Below are positions 19,446 to 27,559 of a stretch of DNA of 64,000 nucleotides, piece by piece. A model generated the notes under the pieces. That model had not been told where the DNA came from. It did no database searches and saw nothing but the letters and a program-made list of their open reading frames with translations. The position numbers and the translations under genes were made by a program. Within the stretch, counting starts at the first letter, position 1, and the number at the start of each line of letters is the position of its first letter. The DNA is from Nibribacter koreensis (lineage in GTDB: Bacteria > Bacteroidota > Bacteroidia > Cytophagales > Hymenobacteraceae): positions 744,001 to 808,000 of the forward strand of contig NZ_BAABGX010000002.1 of the NCBI RefSeq assembly GCF_039541795.1, read 5' to 3'.

Positions 19446-19937
19446 TTACGACTTCATGTTGATGAACTGCAACGGAATCCCTAACTCAGCGCGGCGCAAC
19501 AGGGCAATTACGGCTTGCAAGTCATCAATGTTCTTGCCGGTTACGCGCACCTGGTCATCCATGATGGCGGGGGTCACCTTGATCTTGCTGTCCTTGATGA
19601 GTTTGACAATCTTCTTGCCGTCTTCCTTGTCAAGGCCGGCGCGCACTTTCACTTCCTTCTTGACCATAGGTCCGCTGGCATAGTGCTCCTTGCTGAAGTC
19701 CAGGGCCGTGGAGTCAATGTTCTGCTTCACAATCTTGGTCAGGATGATGTCCTCAATCTGACGCAGGCGCATGTCGTTCTCGGTAGAGATCTGCACCAGG
19801 TTGTTTTTCTTGTCCAGTTCCACGCTGCCTTTGGTGTCTTTAAAGTCATAGCGGTTCTGTATTTCTTTTTTGACCGTGTTAATGGCGTTTTCTAAGGTCT
19901 GAGGGTCAACTTTGCTTACAATATCAAAAGAGGCCAT
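19446..19937 (-). CDS. YajQ/UPF0234 nucleotide-binding protein
   Basis: The start MASFDIVSKVDPQ gives 163 aa, the usual length of this family; the longer ORF from 19970 adds 11 atypical residues. YajQ proteins have two ferredoxin-like domains, bind RNA or nucleotides, and some bind cyclic di-GMP. The typical segments are present: NRYDFKDTKGSVELD, KQNIDSTALDFS, AGLDKEDGKKIVKLIKDSKIKVTPAI and the C-terminal DDLQAVIALLR. It lies 114 bp upstream of terC on the same strand. Function in Bacteroidota is not established. Confidence 0.93.
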   Translation of the reverse strand: MASFDIVSKVDPQTLENAINTVKKEIQNRYDFKDTKGSVELDKKNNLVQISTENDMRLRQIEDIILTKIVKQNIDSTALDFSKEHYASGPMVKKEVKVRAGLDKEDGKKIVKLIKDSKIKVTPAIMDDQVRVTGKNIDDLQAVIALLRRAELGIPLQFINMKS

Positions 19938-20014
19938 GGGATAGAAAGTAATAGGTGTATGGTAAAACAATTGCTTAGTACGGCAAACGATTGCCTAATG
20001 CCAAACAAACTTAG

Positions 20015-20052
20015 TAGATTTAGGCGATTTTACAGAAAAGAGCCCAAAATCG
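20015..20052. repeat. P38 palindrome, copy 6 (degenerate)
   Basis: This 38-nt stretch aligns without gaps to the consensus, matching about 70% of positions, with centre TTTTACAGAAAA intact. It ends 4 nt before the GNAT start codon, in the divergent yajQ/GNAT spacer. Confidence 0.6.
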
Positions 20053-20056
20053 CTTT

Positions 20057-20491
20057 ATGCAAATTCTTCAGCCGTCTACCTTTCATGAGTTTGAGCAGTA
20101 TTACCGCCTACGCTATGAGATGCTTCGTATGCCCTGGTACCAGCCGCAGGGCAGTGAACGGGTAGAAGATGACGCTACCGCCACCCACCTCATGGCCGTC
20201 AATGAAGAAACCGGCGAGGTCATGGGCGTGGCCCGCGTGCATATGGAAACCGACACAGAAGCACAGCTCCGCTTTCTGGCCGTAGGACCCAAGTACCAGA
20301 ACAAGCAGATTGGCCGCCAACTCCTCCACGCCGTGGAAGACAAGGCCCGTGCCATGGGAGCCACAGACCTCATTGTGCAGGCCCGAGAGTACGCCGTCAA
20401 CTTTTACAAGCGCAACGACTTTAACTTGGAGCAGGAGACGTATCTGCTGTTTGGAGAGATCCAGCATTACCAGATGCGCAAACACCTGTAA
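20057..20491 (+). CDS. GNAT-family N-acetyltransferase
   Basis: The 144-aa protein has the GNAT order: N-terminal helices (STFHEFEQYYRLRYEMLRMPW), beta strands with EETGEVMGVARVHM, and the acetyl-CoA binding strand-loop-helix FLAVGPKYQNKQIGRQLLHAVEDKARAMGA (Q/R-x-x-G-x-G/A-like pyrophosphate loop). It ends with a strand containing the NFYKRNDF motif common to this fold. Acetyl transfer to an amine is expected, but the acceptor is unknown. It starts directly after a degenerate P38 copy. Confidence 0.88.
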   Translation: MQILQPSTFHEFEQYYRLRYEMLRMPWYQPQGSERVEDDATATHLMAVNEETGEVMGVARVHMETDTEAQLRFLAVGPKYQNKQIGRQLLHAVEDKARAMGATDLIVQAREYAVNFYKRNDFNLEQETYLLFGEIQHYQMRKHL

Positions 20492-20565
20492 CCATCCTAG
20501 CTTAAATCTACCTGGCTCCTAAAATGCTGCCTGCTGGCCATAGGAGCCAGTGCCGTTTTCATTAG

Positions 20566-20691
20566 GTGCTGAACCAGCCATCCTCCCCGCAACTAGAAGA
20601 AGCCACCTATCAGCAACTGGTCACCACAGCCAAGTCCCTGGGGTTTGACACGACTAATACCATCCACATAGACAAAGGCTGCAACAAGCAG
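20566..20691 (+). pseudogene. Remnant of a lipocalin (Blc-like) C-terminus
   Basis: The frame reads PQLEEATYQQLVTTAKSLG followed by FDTTNTIHIDKGC. This resembles the C-terminal end of bacterial lipocalins (pattern P-x-L-x-E-x-x-x-x-x-L-x-x-x-A-x-x-L-G-F/Y-D). The beta-barrel (first about 130 residues) is absent, and the frame then runs into P38 copy 7. I infer a decayed gene, recognised only from this pattern. Confidence 0.5.
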
Positions 20692-20735
20692 TGGACTTCA
20701 GAAGCCACTCCAAGACTTCCTTTCTCTATCTTACC

Positions 20736-20774
20736 CGCTTTTTGCCCTGTTTTCTAGGAATAAGGCCAAAAACG
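20736..20774. repeat. P38 palindrome, copy 7
   Basis: A 39-nt copy, the only one with a length change, with CGCTTTTTGCCC on the left and GGCCAAAAACG on the right. It follows the lipocalin remnant. Confidence 0.85.
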
Positions 20775-20819
20775 ACTCTTGACCCAGACACTCGCAGATC
20801 CCGCCGGACGCTACTTGTT

Positions 20820-20856
20820 TAGTCCTGAGTCCTGAGTCGCGAGTCATGAGTCTGAA
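20820..20856. repeat. GAGTC cluster
   Basis: Five (C)TGAGTC-type units in 37 bp include GAGTCGCGAGTC. It precedes a CCCCCTACCCCC element by about 30 bp. Confidence 0.6.
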
Positions 20857-20887
20857 GGAGTACTTGTCCTCCCCATTCCTAAACAAG

Positions 20888-20916
20888 TCCTCCCCCTACC
20901 CCCTCCGAAGGGGGAC
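20888..20916. repeat. CCCCCTACCCCC dispersed element, diverged copy
   Basis: TCCCCCTACCCCCT then CGAAGGGGGAC: a short hyphenated palindrome closely related to the two identical copies at 30120 and 50426. Confidence 0.75.
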
Positions 20917-21471
20917 AGAACGCGCCGGTTGAAGCCAGCGCTCCAGGGCAGTTGCAGAATGCCCGCCATCATGGGACCAAGGCGCAGACTTGAACCATGC
21001 CCACGTGATAGCAGATGGCTACAACCGTGCCTTGGCACGCGTGCCTCTGCAGCGACAGGGACGGACTTTACCTACAACCACCTGAACCAACCATCAAGCC
21101 CTCACAGGATTGGAACCGAAAACAGTCTTGGTTCTGAGCGCCTCTGTTGTTTCGTCGCCCGCCAGGGCGGGGCCAAAGGCCCAGAGTACAACAGCAGTGC
21201 GAAGGGCCAAGACGGGGCCCCGCGGCCGTGAGCGCTTAGCGGAAGAAATGCAACAAGAAAGGTGGTGCGCACCGGAACAGACGGAATTACCGTGGGAACA
21301 GCCAAATGCGTGCACCAAGTCTTTCCCAGAGAGTACAGGCAGTTGGAGTGGCAGCTTTGCTCGTTAGTGAAGAACACCAACCACAGCGGAAAAAAGAAAA
21401 GAAATGATTCCAATCTGGTTTAGAGAAAGGAACACATAGAAGACCATGTTTGAGAATCCGAAAACCCCGGT

Positions 21472-22326
21472 TCAGTCTAATTTAGAATCCTCAGAAGAAG
21501 AGCCTTTATCCTCAGGCCTAGATTGCTGGGCTATAAAAACCTCTAACATCCCCCGCAACGCGCGAACCTCTTGCTGCAAGGCCACAATCTGTTTGGCTCC
21601 GGCAATCTCCGTTTCATTGCTGGCGGCGTCCCGGTCTAAAAAGAAGCTAGCCAACAAGGCGGTAAAATACCCCAACACGGCAAACCCATACAAGGCCAGC
21701 AGAAAACAGAGAGCTCGTCCTTCAGCGGATTGAGGCCAATATTCACTACCCAGGGAGATCAGCAACATGGCGGTCCACCAAAGCGCTTCACTGTAAGAGT
21801 CAAAGCCGTTAGGTTGATCCTTTTCAAAGGCGTACATGCCGGCTGCGCCCGCTAGCAAAACGGCCAAAGACAAGGCCAGCATATACCCAAAGCCGCGGCG
21901 GTTCATGGTGGCGCCCAGACTTTTCATGCCCCGGTTCAAGGAACTAAGCACCCGCACCAGCCGAATGCCCCGCACCGCCCGCACCGTCCTGAACACCCGC
22001 AGGAATCTAGTAATTCTAAACACCCGCAAAGCCGGCACCAGCAGAGAAACAGCCGTAAGCCAGTTACTTTTCAAGAACGGCATTTTGTCTGGCGCCAGCG
22101 TAAACCGAAGCAGAAAGTCCAAAACAAACAGAATCCAGATAGCCACGCTTGCCATTTCCAACACGGGCGTGAGCCCCCAGATAAACTCCACCACCAGCAG
22201 AACCAGCCACACAAAGCCCAGCGCAATCATTGGCCCCTCCAAAGCCTGTTGCACCCTTACCAGTAGGCGGTTGCGTTCTCTTTGTAGCGCTTTTTGGGCA
22301 GAGGAAGAAGGTCTAGGTGCGGCCAT
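21472..22326 (-). CDS. Voltage-sensor ion channel with a non-canonical selectivity filter
   Basis: The 284-aa protein has six transmembrane segments (S1 about 31-50, S2 about 58-77, S4 about 98-128, S5 about 147-167, pore about 178-198, S6 about 205-230) and a C-terminal coiled coil (AGAKQIVALQQEVRALRGML) of the kind that tetramerises bacterial channels. S4 is extreme: arginines at every third residue from R101 to R125, nine in all. The pore-loop filter reads SLGSEYWP instead of the potassium signature T-V-G-Y-G-D, so selectivity is uncertain. I believe related bacterial ion transporters share a GS(D/E)YWP pore. It is transcribed away from tamB. Confidence 0.88.
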   Translation of the reverse strand: MAAPRPSSSAQKALQRERNRLLVRVQQALEGPMIALGFVWLVLLVVEFIWGLTPVLEMASVAIWILFVLDFLLRFTLAPDKMPFLKSNWLTAVSLLVPALRVFRITRFLRVFRTVRAVRGIRLVRVLSSLNRGMKSLGATMNRRGFGYMLALSLAVLLAGAAGMYAFEKDQPNGFDSYSEALWWTAMLLISLGSEYWPQSAEGRALCFLLALYGFAVLGYFTALLASFFLDRDAASNETEIAGAKQIVALQQEVRALRGMLEVFIAQQSRPEDKGSSSEDSKLD

Positions 22327-22399
22327 GTAACAAAAATGTGTTTGGAAAGAATACGCAGCAACGGCACCAGAGGCTTGCCCCGTGCCCTAAGTGCCTGGC

Positions 22400-22437
22400 A
22401 GTTTTTAGCCTGTTTCTTAGAAAACAAGCCAAAAACG
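22400..22437. repeat. P38 palindrome, copy 8 (divergent spacer)
   Basis: A 38-nt copy with left arm GTTTTTAGCCTG and right arm CAAGCCAAAAACG, lying between the ion channel and tamB. Confidence 0.9.
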
Positions 22438-22531
22438 CAAAACAAAGCCAAGGACCGCGGAGCAAATATGTAACCACAGCTATATCTAAGGAGTACAAGT
22501 AGGGTCCGTCAAATCTGCAAGCTATACGTCG

Positions 22532-25500
22532 TTGTCTACCCATTCTATCAAGCATTATACCTTAAAGACCCTCACCGTGCTCCTTTGGATCATTGGGTCC
22601 TTGTTATTACTGGTAGTTCTACTGCTGGTGGCCATGCAATTCCCCAAGGTGCAGGACTTTGCCACGCGCAAGGCTGAGAATTACCTGGAAGGAAAGATTG
22701 GCACCGAAGTAAGGATAGGCAAGTTTAGAAGCGATTTCAGGAAGGACATTCTATTGGAAGACGTCTACCTGGAAGACCAGAAAGGCGACACGCTCTGGTA
22801 CTCTGAGCACCTGGCCGCCAACCTGGACATTCTGGGCATACTAAAATCCAAGGTTGGCTTGAAGTCCCTGGAGCTCCGCAATGCCACGGCCCACATCTAC
22901 CGCACCCTCCCTGACAGCGCCACCAACTTTGACTATATCTTAAAAGCCTTCGCCACGCCGGCCAATACGACAGCAGATACCACCAGCGCTGGTTTCACCT
23001 ATGACATTGGCACGCTTGACCTGAAGAACATCTACCTCACCTACCGCGACGAGGTGAACGGCCAGAACGTGAAAACCCGCGTGGGCAGTCTGGTCGTGGA
23101 CATGGACGAGCTGGACCTGAAGAAGGAGATTTACCGCATAGGCGACATTACCCTGCGTAACACCTGGGTAGACGTGGTGCAGACCAAAGTCCCCGAGGAA
23201 GGAGAACAGGAACCTTTGACCATGCAGTTCGGCCTGAAGACGGTGACCTTGGACCATGTGCGCGTCAAATATAGAAACGGCGTATCCCGGCAGTACATAG
23301 ACACCAACATTGGAAAGGGCCTGGTCAAGGCTGAGAACATTGACTTGCAGAAAACGCGCATTGACCTAGCCAGCATAGAACTGCACAACAGCGTGCTGGC
23401 CTATGCCCAAAACGCTGACATTCCTACCGAGTACCGGGTTGTAAACCCCAAAGAAGCCATTGAAGCCATTGAAGAAGCCGTCTCCAAAACCGGCGAGCCC
23501 GTGAACTGGATCGTCACGCTGGACAACCTTGACATTACCGGGGTAGACGCGGCTTTTGACAACGTAGAGGCGCCTAAACTTGCCCGCGGCGTTGATTACA
23601 ACCACCTACGCGCGCAAGACCTGAACCTGCAATTGCAAGACCTATACTTTAGCAGTAACCGCACCACCGCTCAATTAGAACAACTCAGCCTGAAAGAGCA
23701 GAGCGGTTTTGTAGTAAAACAGTTTACCGCCGGCATCTTGTTTGACTCGGTGCAGACCGAACTCACCGATCTGGTATTAGAAACCGGCCACAGCCGCATT
23801 GCCAACCGCATCAAAGTAGGCTATCCGTCTTTAGAAACTGCCGCCGATGACCTGAACAAACTTACCCTCAGCGCGAACTTCCAAAACACGCACATCGGGT
23901 TTAGAGACATTGCCCTATTGCAACCTACTTTGGTGAATCAACCTCCGCTGGCGGGAAATTTAAACGAGATCATGCACCTGAGCGGTCAGATCAATGGCCG
24001 CATGGACAATCTCTTGTTAAGCAACTTTAGAGTAAGTGGCTGGCGAAACACCCAACTAGCGGTGAGCGGCAGAATCCAAGGCTTGCCGAACGTAGACAAT
24101 CTGACGGCTAACCTGCAAGTGAACCGGCTACACACCACTGCCGCAGACGTCAAATCCCTGCTCCCAGCCGGCACCTTGCCTGCCAACATCCAACTGCCGC
24201 CGTCCATGGATGTGGAAGGAAGAATCAGCGGCTCCATGACGGCCTTTGATGTGGACGCAACCATTAGAACCAGCTTCGGGAATGCGGTGGCGGACATTGA
24301 CATGACACCCGGTCGCGTAAAGGGCCAGGAACGCGTGAAAGGCACCGTACAGTTAGTGCGGTTTGACCTGGGCAAATTAATGCGAGACACCACCTTAGGT
24401 CCCACCAGCTTAACCGCCAACATCAACGGTACGGGCATGACGCCAGAAACCATGGTAGCCAAGATTGACGGACGCGTGCAAAGTCTCTATTATGGCGGCT
24501 ACACCTACAAAGGCATTGACCTAAACATTGACGCCAATCGCAACCGCTACGGCATTAAAGCGGTGAGCGCGCAGGACAGCAACATGGTCTTCAACATCAT
24601 TGGCGTAGCTAACCTCCGCGGTGCTCAGCCTACGTACGCCTTTAATGCCAACATCAAAGGAATAGACTTTCAGGCACTCAAACTGTTACCGCAAGACGTA
24701 CGCTTACGCGGCGACATTGTAGCCGATTTAAGCGGTTCTGATGCCAACAGCATGAACGGAAGCATCATTGCCCGTCAGGCCACCATCGTATCTAACAACC
24801 AGCCGCTTAAACTAGATTCGCTTAAACTGTACTTGACGCAAAGACCGGGCACTACGCAGATGCGCCTTATCTCAGATGTAGCCACCGCCAACTTAGATGG
24901 TAACATTGGTTTGGGTGATATTGGGCCAGAGTTGATGAACCACATCAGTCGGTATTATGATCTAGGCAATGGACCATACAAGCCAAGCGCCACGGTTAAA
25001 CAATTCAACTTCGGGGTAGCCTTGCATAAACCAAGAGTAGTCACCGCCTTTGTGCCGGGCTTACAGCGCCTGCGTCTAGACACCTTGCAGGGTTCTTATA
25101 ACAGCCAAACTGCCAACCTTCAGATTCAAGCCAATGCCCCGCGTGTGCGTTATTCTGGTGTTCGGTTGGATTCTTTGACCTTGCAGGTTGACTCCAACCC
25201 AGAGCAACTGAACTACATGGTGCGGGCAGAGTCTGTGCGACAAGACACGTCTTTTAAGGCCAACAATGTGTTGGTGGCTGGTAATGTGCAGGACAATCTG
25301 GTGAACGCTCGGGCGGCCAACATGAGCGCCGCCGGCGAAGAGGAGACCGCCATAGGGGTACAGCTAAAACAGCTGGCCAATGCCCTTGAGGTAAGCATCA
25401 GTCCAGACTTGGTTTTGAACAAAGATAAATGGGCCGTGAGTCCGGGAAATTACGTGCGCTATTACACGACTTCGGGCGCGGTGGTGGCCAACAACTTGCA

Positions 25501-27559
25501 ACTATCCAACGGACCGCAGTCCATCACTTTGCAGAGCCAAGCGCCTAACAATCCTAACTCGCCGCTAAATGTGACCTTGGCCAACCTGGACTTGGGTTAT
25601 TTATCCAGAGCCGCCATGCAACCAGACAGCCTACTCTCTGGCCAGTTGAACGGGCAAGCCACCTTGAATGACATTGCCGGCAACATGAGCTTTACCGCCG
25701 ACATGGATTTGACTGGTCTTAAGTACTACAACAGCCCGGTGGGCGATGTAGAGGTGCAGGCCAGAAACACCACCGCCAACCGTTATGACTTGACGGGCCG
25801 CCTGACGGGCAACGGCAACAACGTGACCATGCAAGGCTACTACCTCACCACAGCGGGTAAACCGATGAGCTTTGACGTGACGCTAGACCAATTGAACCTG
25901 GCCAGCGTGCAACCGTTCACCAACGGCATGCTTAAGAACATGACGGGCGGCTTGTTGGGAACCGTAGCAGTGAGAGGAAACTTTGAACAGCCCAGTGTGA
26001 ACGGTGACCTACAGTTTAGAGACGCCACCTTTAACCTGGCCATGCTCAACTCCACCTACCGCATCCCAGATGAACGCTTAACCGTGAACAACCAGGGCAT
26101 TCAATTCAATGATTTTACACTACTGGATTCTCTAAACAATGAGGCTACCATCAATGGCGCCATCCTGACATCTAACTTCCTTGAGTATCGTTTTGACCTG
26201 CGGGCCGTGACAGAGAACTTTATGGTCATGAACAGCACGGCCGCAGACAACCCCTTGTATTATGGCCGCGTGTTTGCCAACAGTGACAGCCGCATTACCG
26301 GCGATTTGAACGTGCCCGTCATCAACACCAACGTCAAAATCGCGCCTAATTCCAACTTCACCTATGTCATTCCAGATGAGCCCATTGGGGTAAACCGCGA
26401 AGGCATTGTCAAGTTCATAGACGTGGACAGCACCCGCAATCGGTTTATTGCCAGGCAAAAGGCATTAGACACCACAAACGTAGATGAACCGGTGATGCAA
26501 GGCGTGGAGATGGCCATGACCTTAGAAGTGACAGATGAAACCCCCATCACCGTGGTGGTTGACCAGAACGCCGGCGATAACCTTACCATCCAAGGAAACT
26601 CCATCTTGAACGTGGGCTATGACGTGACGGAGAACATCACCTTGACCGGCCGCTATGAAGTGACTAAAGGAGATTATGAAATGAGTCTCTATGAGCTGGT
26701 GCAACGCAAGTTTGACATTGAGCCGGGTAGCTCGGTGGTCTGGACGGGTGACCCGTTCACAGCAGATGCAGATATTACGGCTATCTATAATGTAGAGGCT
26801 TCGCCGCTGGAGCTCATCCAAAGCCAGGTGGCTGGCATTGACCCTTCCACGTCTGGACAGTACCGTCAGAAGTTACCGTTTGACGTGTTCCTAAACCTGG
26901 ACGGCGAACTCATGAAACCCGCCATTTCTTTCAACATTGAATTGGACGAGAAAAGCAAAGGTGCGTTTGGCGGCGAAGTAGACGCCCGTCTGGACCAGCT
27001 AAGCCAGCCTACGCAGGAATCTGAGCGCACCAAACAGGTCTTCTCCCTCCTGGTACTGGGTAGATTTATGGCGCAGGATCCCTTGGCGTCCTCAGGAGGC
27101 GGGGGCATCAACAGTGCTTTGCGCGGTTCTGCCAGCAAGGTGCTCACAGACCAGCTCAACAACTTAACCGGACAATATCTGGGTGGCTTGGGCTTAGAAC
27201 TGGGTCTGAACTCTTATGACGACTATTCTACCGGTGACGCCCAATCCCGCACAGACCTGAACATTGCCATGCAGAAACAGCTCATCAATGACCGCCTGAC
27301 CGTGCGCTTTGGTACAGACGTGAACCTGGAAGGCAGTAGCCAGAGCCAGGCCAGCAACACCACCAGCGGGTTTGCCGGAAACGTCTCTGTAGAATACTCC
27401 ATTACCCAAGACGGCCGTTTGCGCCTGCGGGCTTTTAGGGAGAACTCTTATGAAGGCTTCATAGACGGCCAGCTAATACGCACCGGACTGTCTCTTCTTT
27501 TTGTGCGGGAGTATGACAGCCTCGCCGAACTTTTCAAAAACACAGGCAAAGCAAAATAA
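22532..27559 (+). CDS. tamB: TamB-like translocation/assembly (AsmA-like) protein
   Basis: The 1675-aa protein is a bridge-like envelope protein that works with an outer-membrane TamA/TamL partner in barrel insertion or lipid transport. It has one N-terminal membrane anchor (about residues 10-36, LTVLLWIIGSLLLLVVLLLV). The very long beta-rich body carries AsmA-like repeats, and the C-terminal TamB/DUF490 domain spans about 1230-1650. The only start consistent with the anchor is TTG at 22532, since the frame is closed by TAA at 22487 and has no ATG between; this unusual start should be treated with care. Its stop overlaps the next start by one base, showing translational coupling to tamL. Confidence 0.93.
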   Translation: MSTHSIKHYTLKTLTVLLWIIGSLLLLVVLLLVAMQFPKVQDFATRKAENYLEGKIGTEVRIGKFRSDFRKDILLEDVYLEDQKGDTLWYSEHLAANLDILGILKSKVGLKSLELRNATAHIYRTLPDSATNFDYILKAFATPANTTADTTSAGFTYDIGTLDLKNIYLTYRDEVNGQNVKTRVGSLVVDMDELDLKKEIYRIGDITLRNTWVDVVQTKVPEEGEQEPLTMQFGLKTVTLDHVRVKYRNGVSRQYIDTNIGKGLVKAENIDLQKTRIDLASIELHNSVLAYAQNADIPTEYRVVNPKEAIEAIEEAVSKTGEPVNWIVTLDNLDITGVDAAFDNVEAPKLARGVDYNHLRAQDLNLQLQDLYFSSNRTTAQLEQLSLKEQSGFVVKQFTAGILFDSVQTELTDLVLETGHSRIANRIKVGYPSLETAADDLNKLTLSANFQNTHIGFRDIALLQPTLVNQPPLAGNLNEIMHLSGQINGRMDNLLLSNFRVSGWRNTQLAVSGRIQGLPNVDNLTANLQVNRLHTTAADVKSLLPAGTLPANIQLPPSMDVEGRISGSMTAFDVDATIRTSFGNAVADIDMTPGRVKGQERVKGTVQLVRFDLGKLMRDTTLGPTSLTANINGTGMTPETMVAKIDGRVQSLYYGGYTYKGIDLNIDANRNRYGIKAVSAQDSNMVFNIIGVANLRGAQPTYAFNANIKGIDFQALKLLPQDVRLRGDIVADLSGSDANSMNGSIIARQATIVSNNQPLKLDSLKLYLTQRPGTTQMRLISDVATANLDGNIGLGDIGPELMNHISRYYDLGNGPYKPSATVKQFNFGVALHKPRVVTAFVPGLQRLRLDTLQGSYNSQTANLQIQANAPRVRYSGVRLDSLTLQVDSNPEQLNYMVRAESVRQDTSFKANNVLVAGNVQDNLVNARAANMSAAGEEETAIGVQLKQLANALEVSISPDLVLNKDKWAVSPGNYVRYYTTSGAVVANNLQLSNGPQSITLQSQAPNNPNSPLNVTLANLDLGYLSRAAMQPDSLLSGQLNGQATLNDIAGNMSFTADMDLTGLKYYNSPVGDVEVQARNTTANRYDLTGRLTGNGNNVTMQGYYLTTAGKPMSFDVTLDQLNLASVQPFTNGMLKNMTGGLLGTVAVRGNFEQPSVNGDLQFRDATFNLAMLNSTYRIPDERLTVNNQGIQFNDFTLLDSLNNEATINGAILTSNFLEYRFDLRAVTENFMVMNSTAADNPLYYGRVFANSDSRITGDLNVPVINTNVKIAPNSNFTYVIPDEPIGVNREGIVKFIDVDSTRNRFIARQKALDTTNVDEPVMQGVEMAMTLEVTDETPITVVVDQNAGDNLTIQGNSILNVGYDVTENITLTGRYEVTKGDYEMSLYELVQRKFDIEPGSSVVWTGDPFTADADITAIYNVEASPLELIQSQVAGIDPSTSGQYRQKLPFDVFLNLDGELMKPAISFNIELDEKSKGAFGGEVDARLDQLSQPTQESERTKQVFSLLVLGRFMAQDPLASSGGGGINSALRGSASKVLTDQLNNLTGQYLGGLGLELGLNSYDDYSTGDAQSRTDLNIAMQKQLINDRLTVRFGTDVNLEGSSQSQASNTTSGFAGNVSVEYSITQDGRLRLRAFRENSYEGFIDGQLIRTGLSLLFVREYDSLAELFKNTGKAK

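Larger units (their letters stand above)
20492..21471. other. 980-bp gene-free repeat-rich region
   Basis: The region contains the lipocalin remnant, P38 copy 7, a GAGTC cluster (20820-20856) and a CCCCCTACCCCC element (20888-20916). A 500-bp tract (about 20930-21440) follows that is clearly richer in G+C than other spacers here. ORFs across it lack any recognisable protein character and overlap on both strands. Confidence 0.6.
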
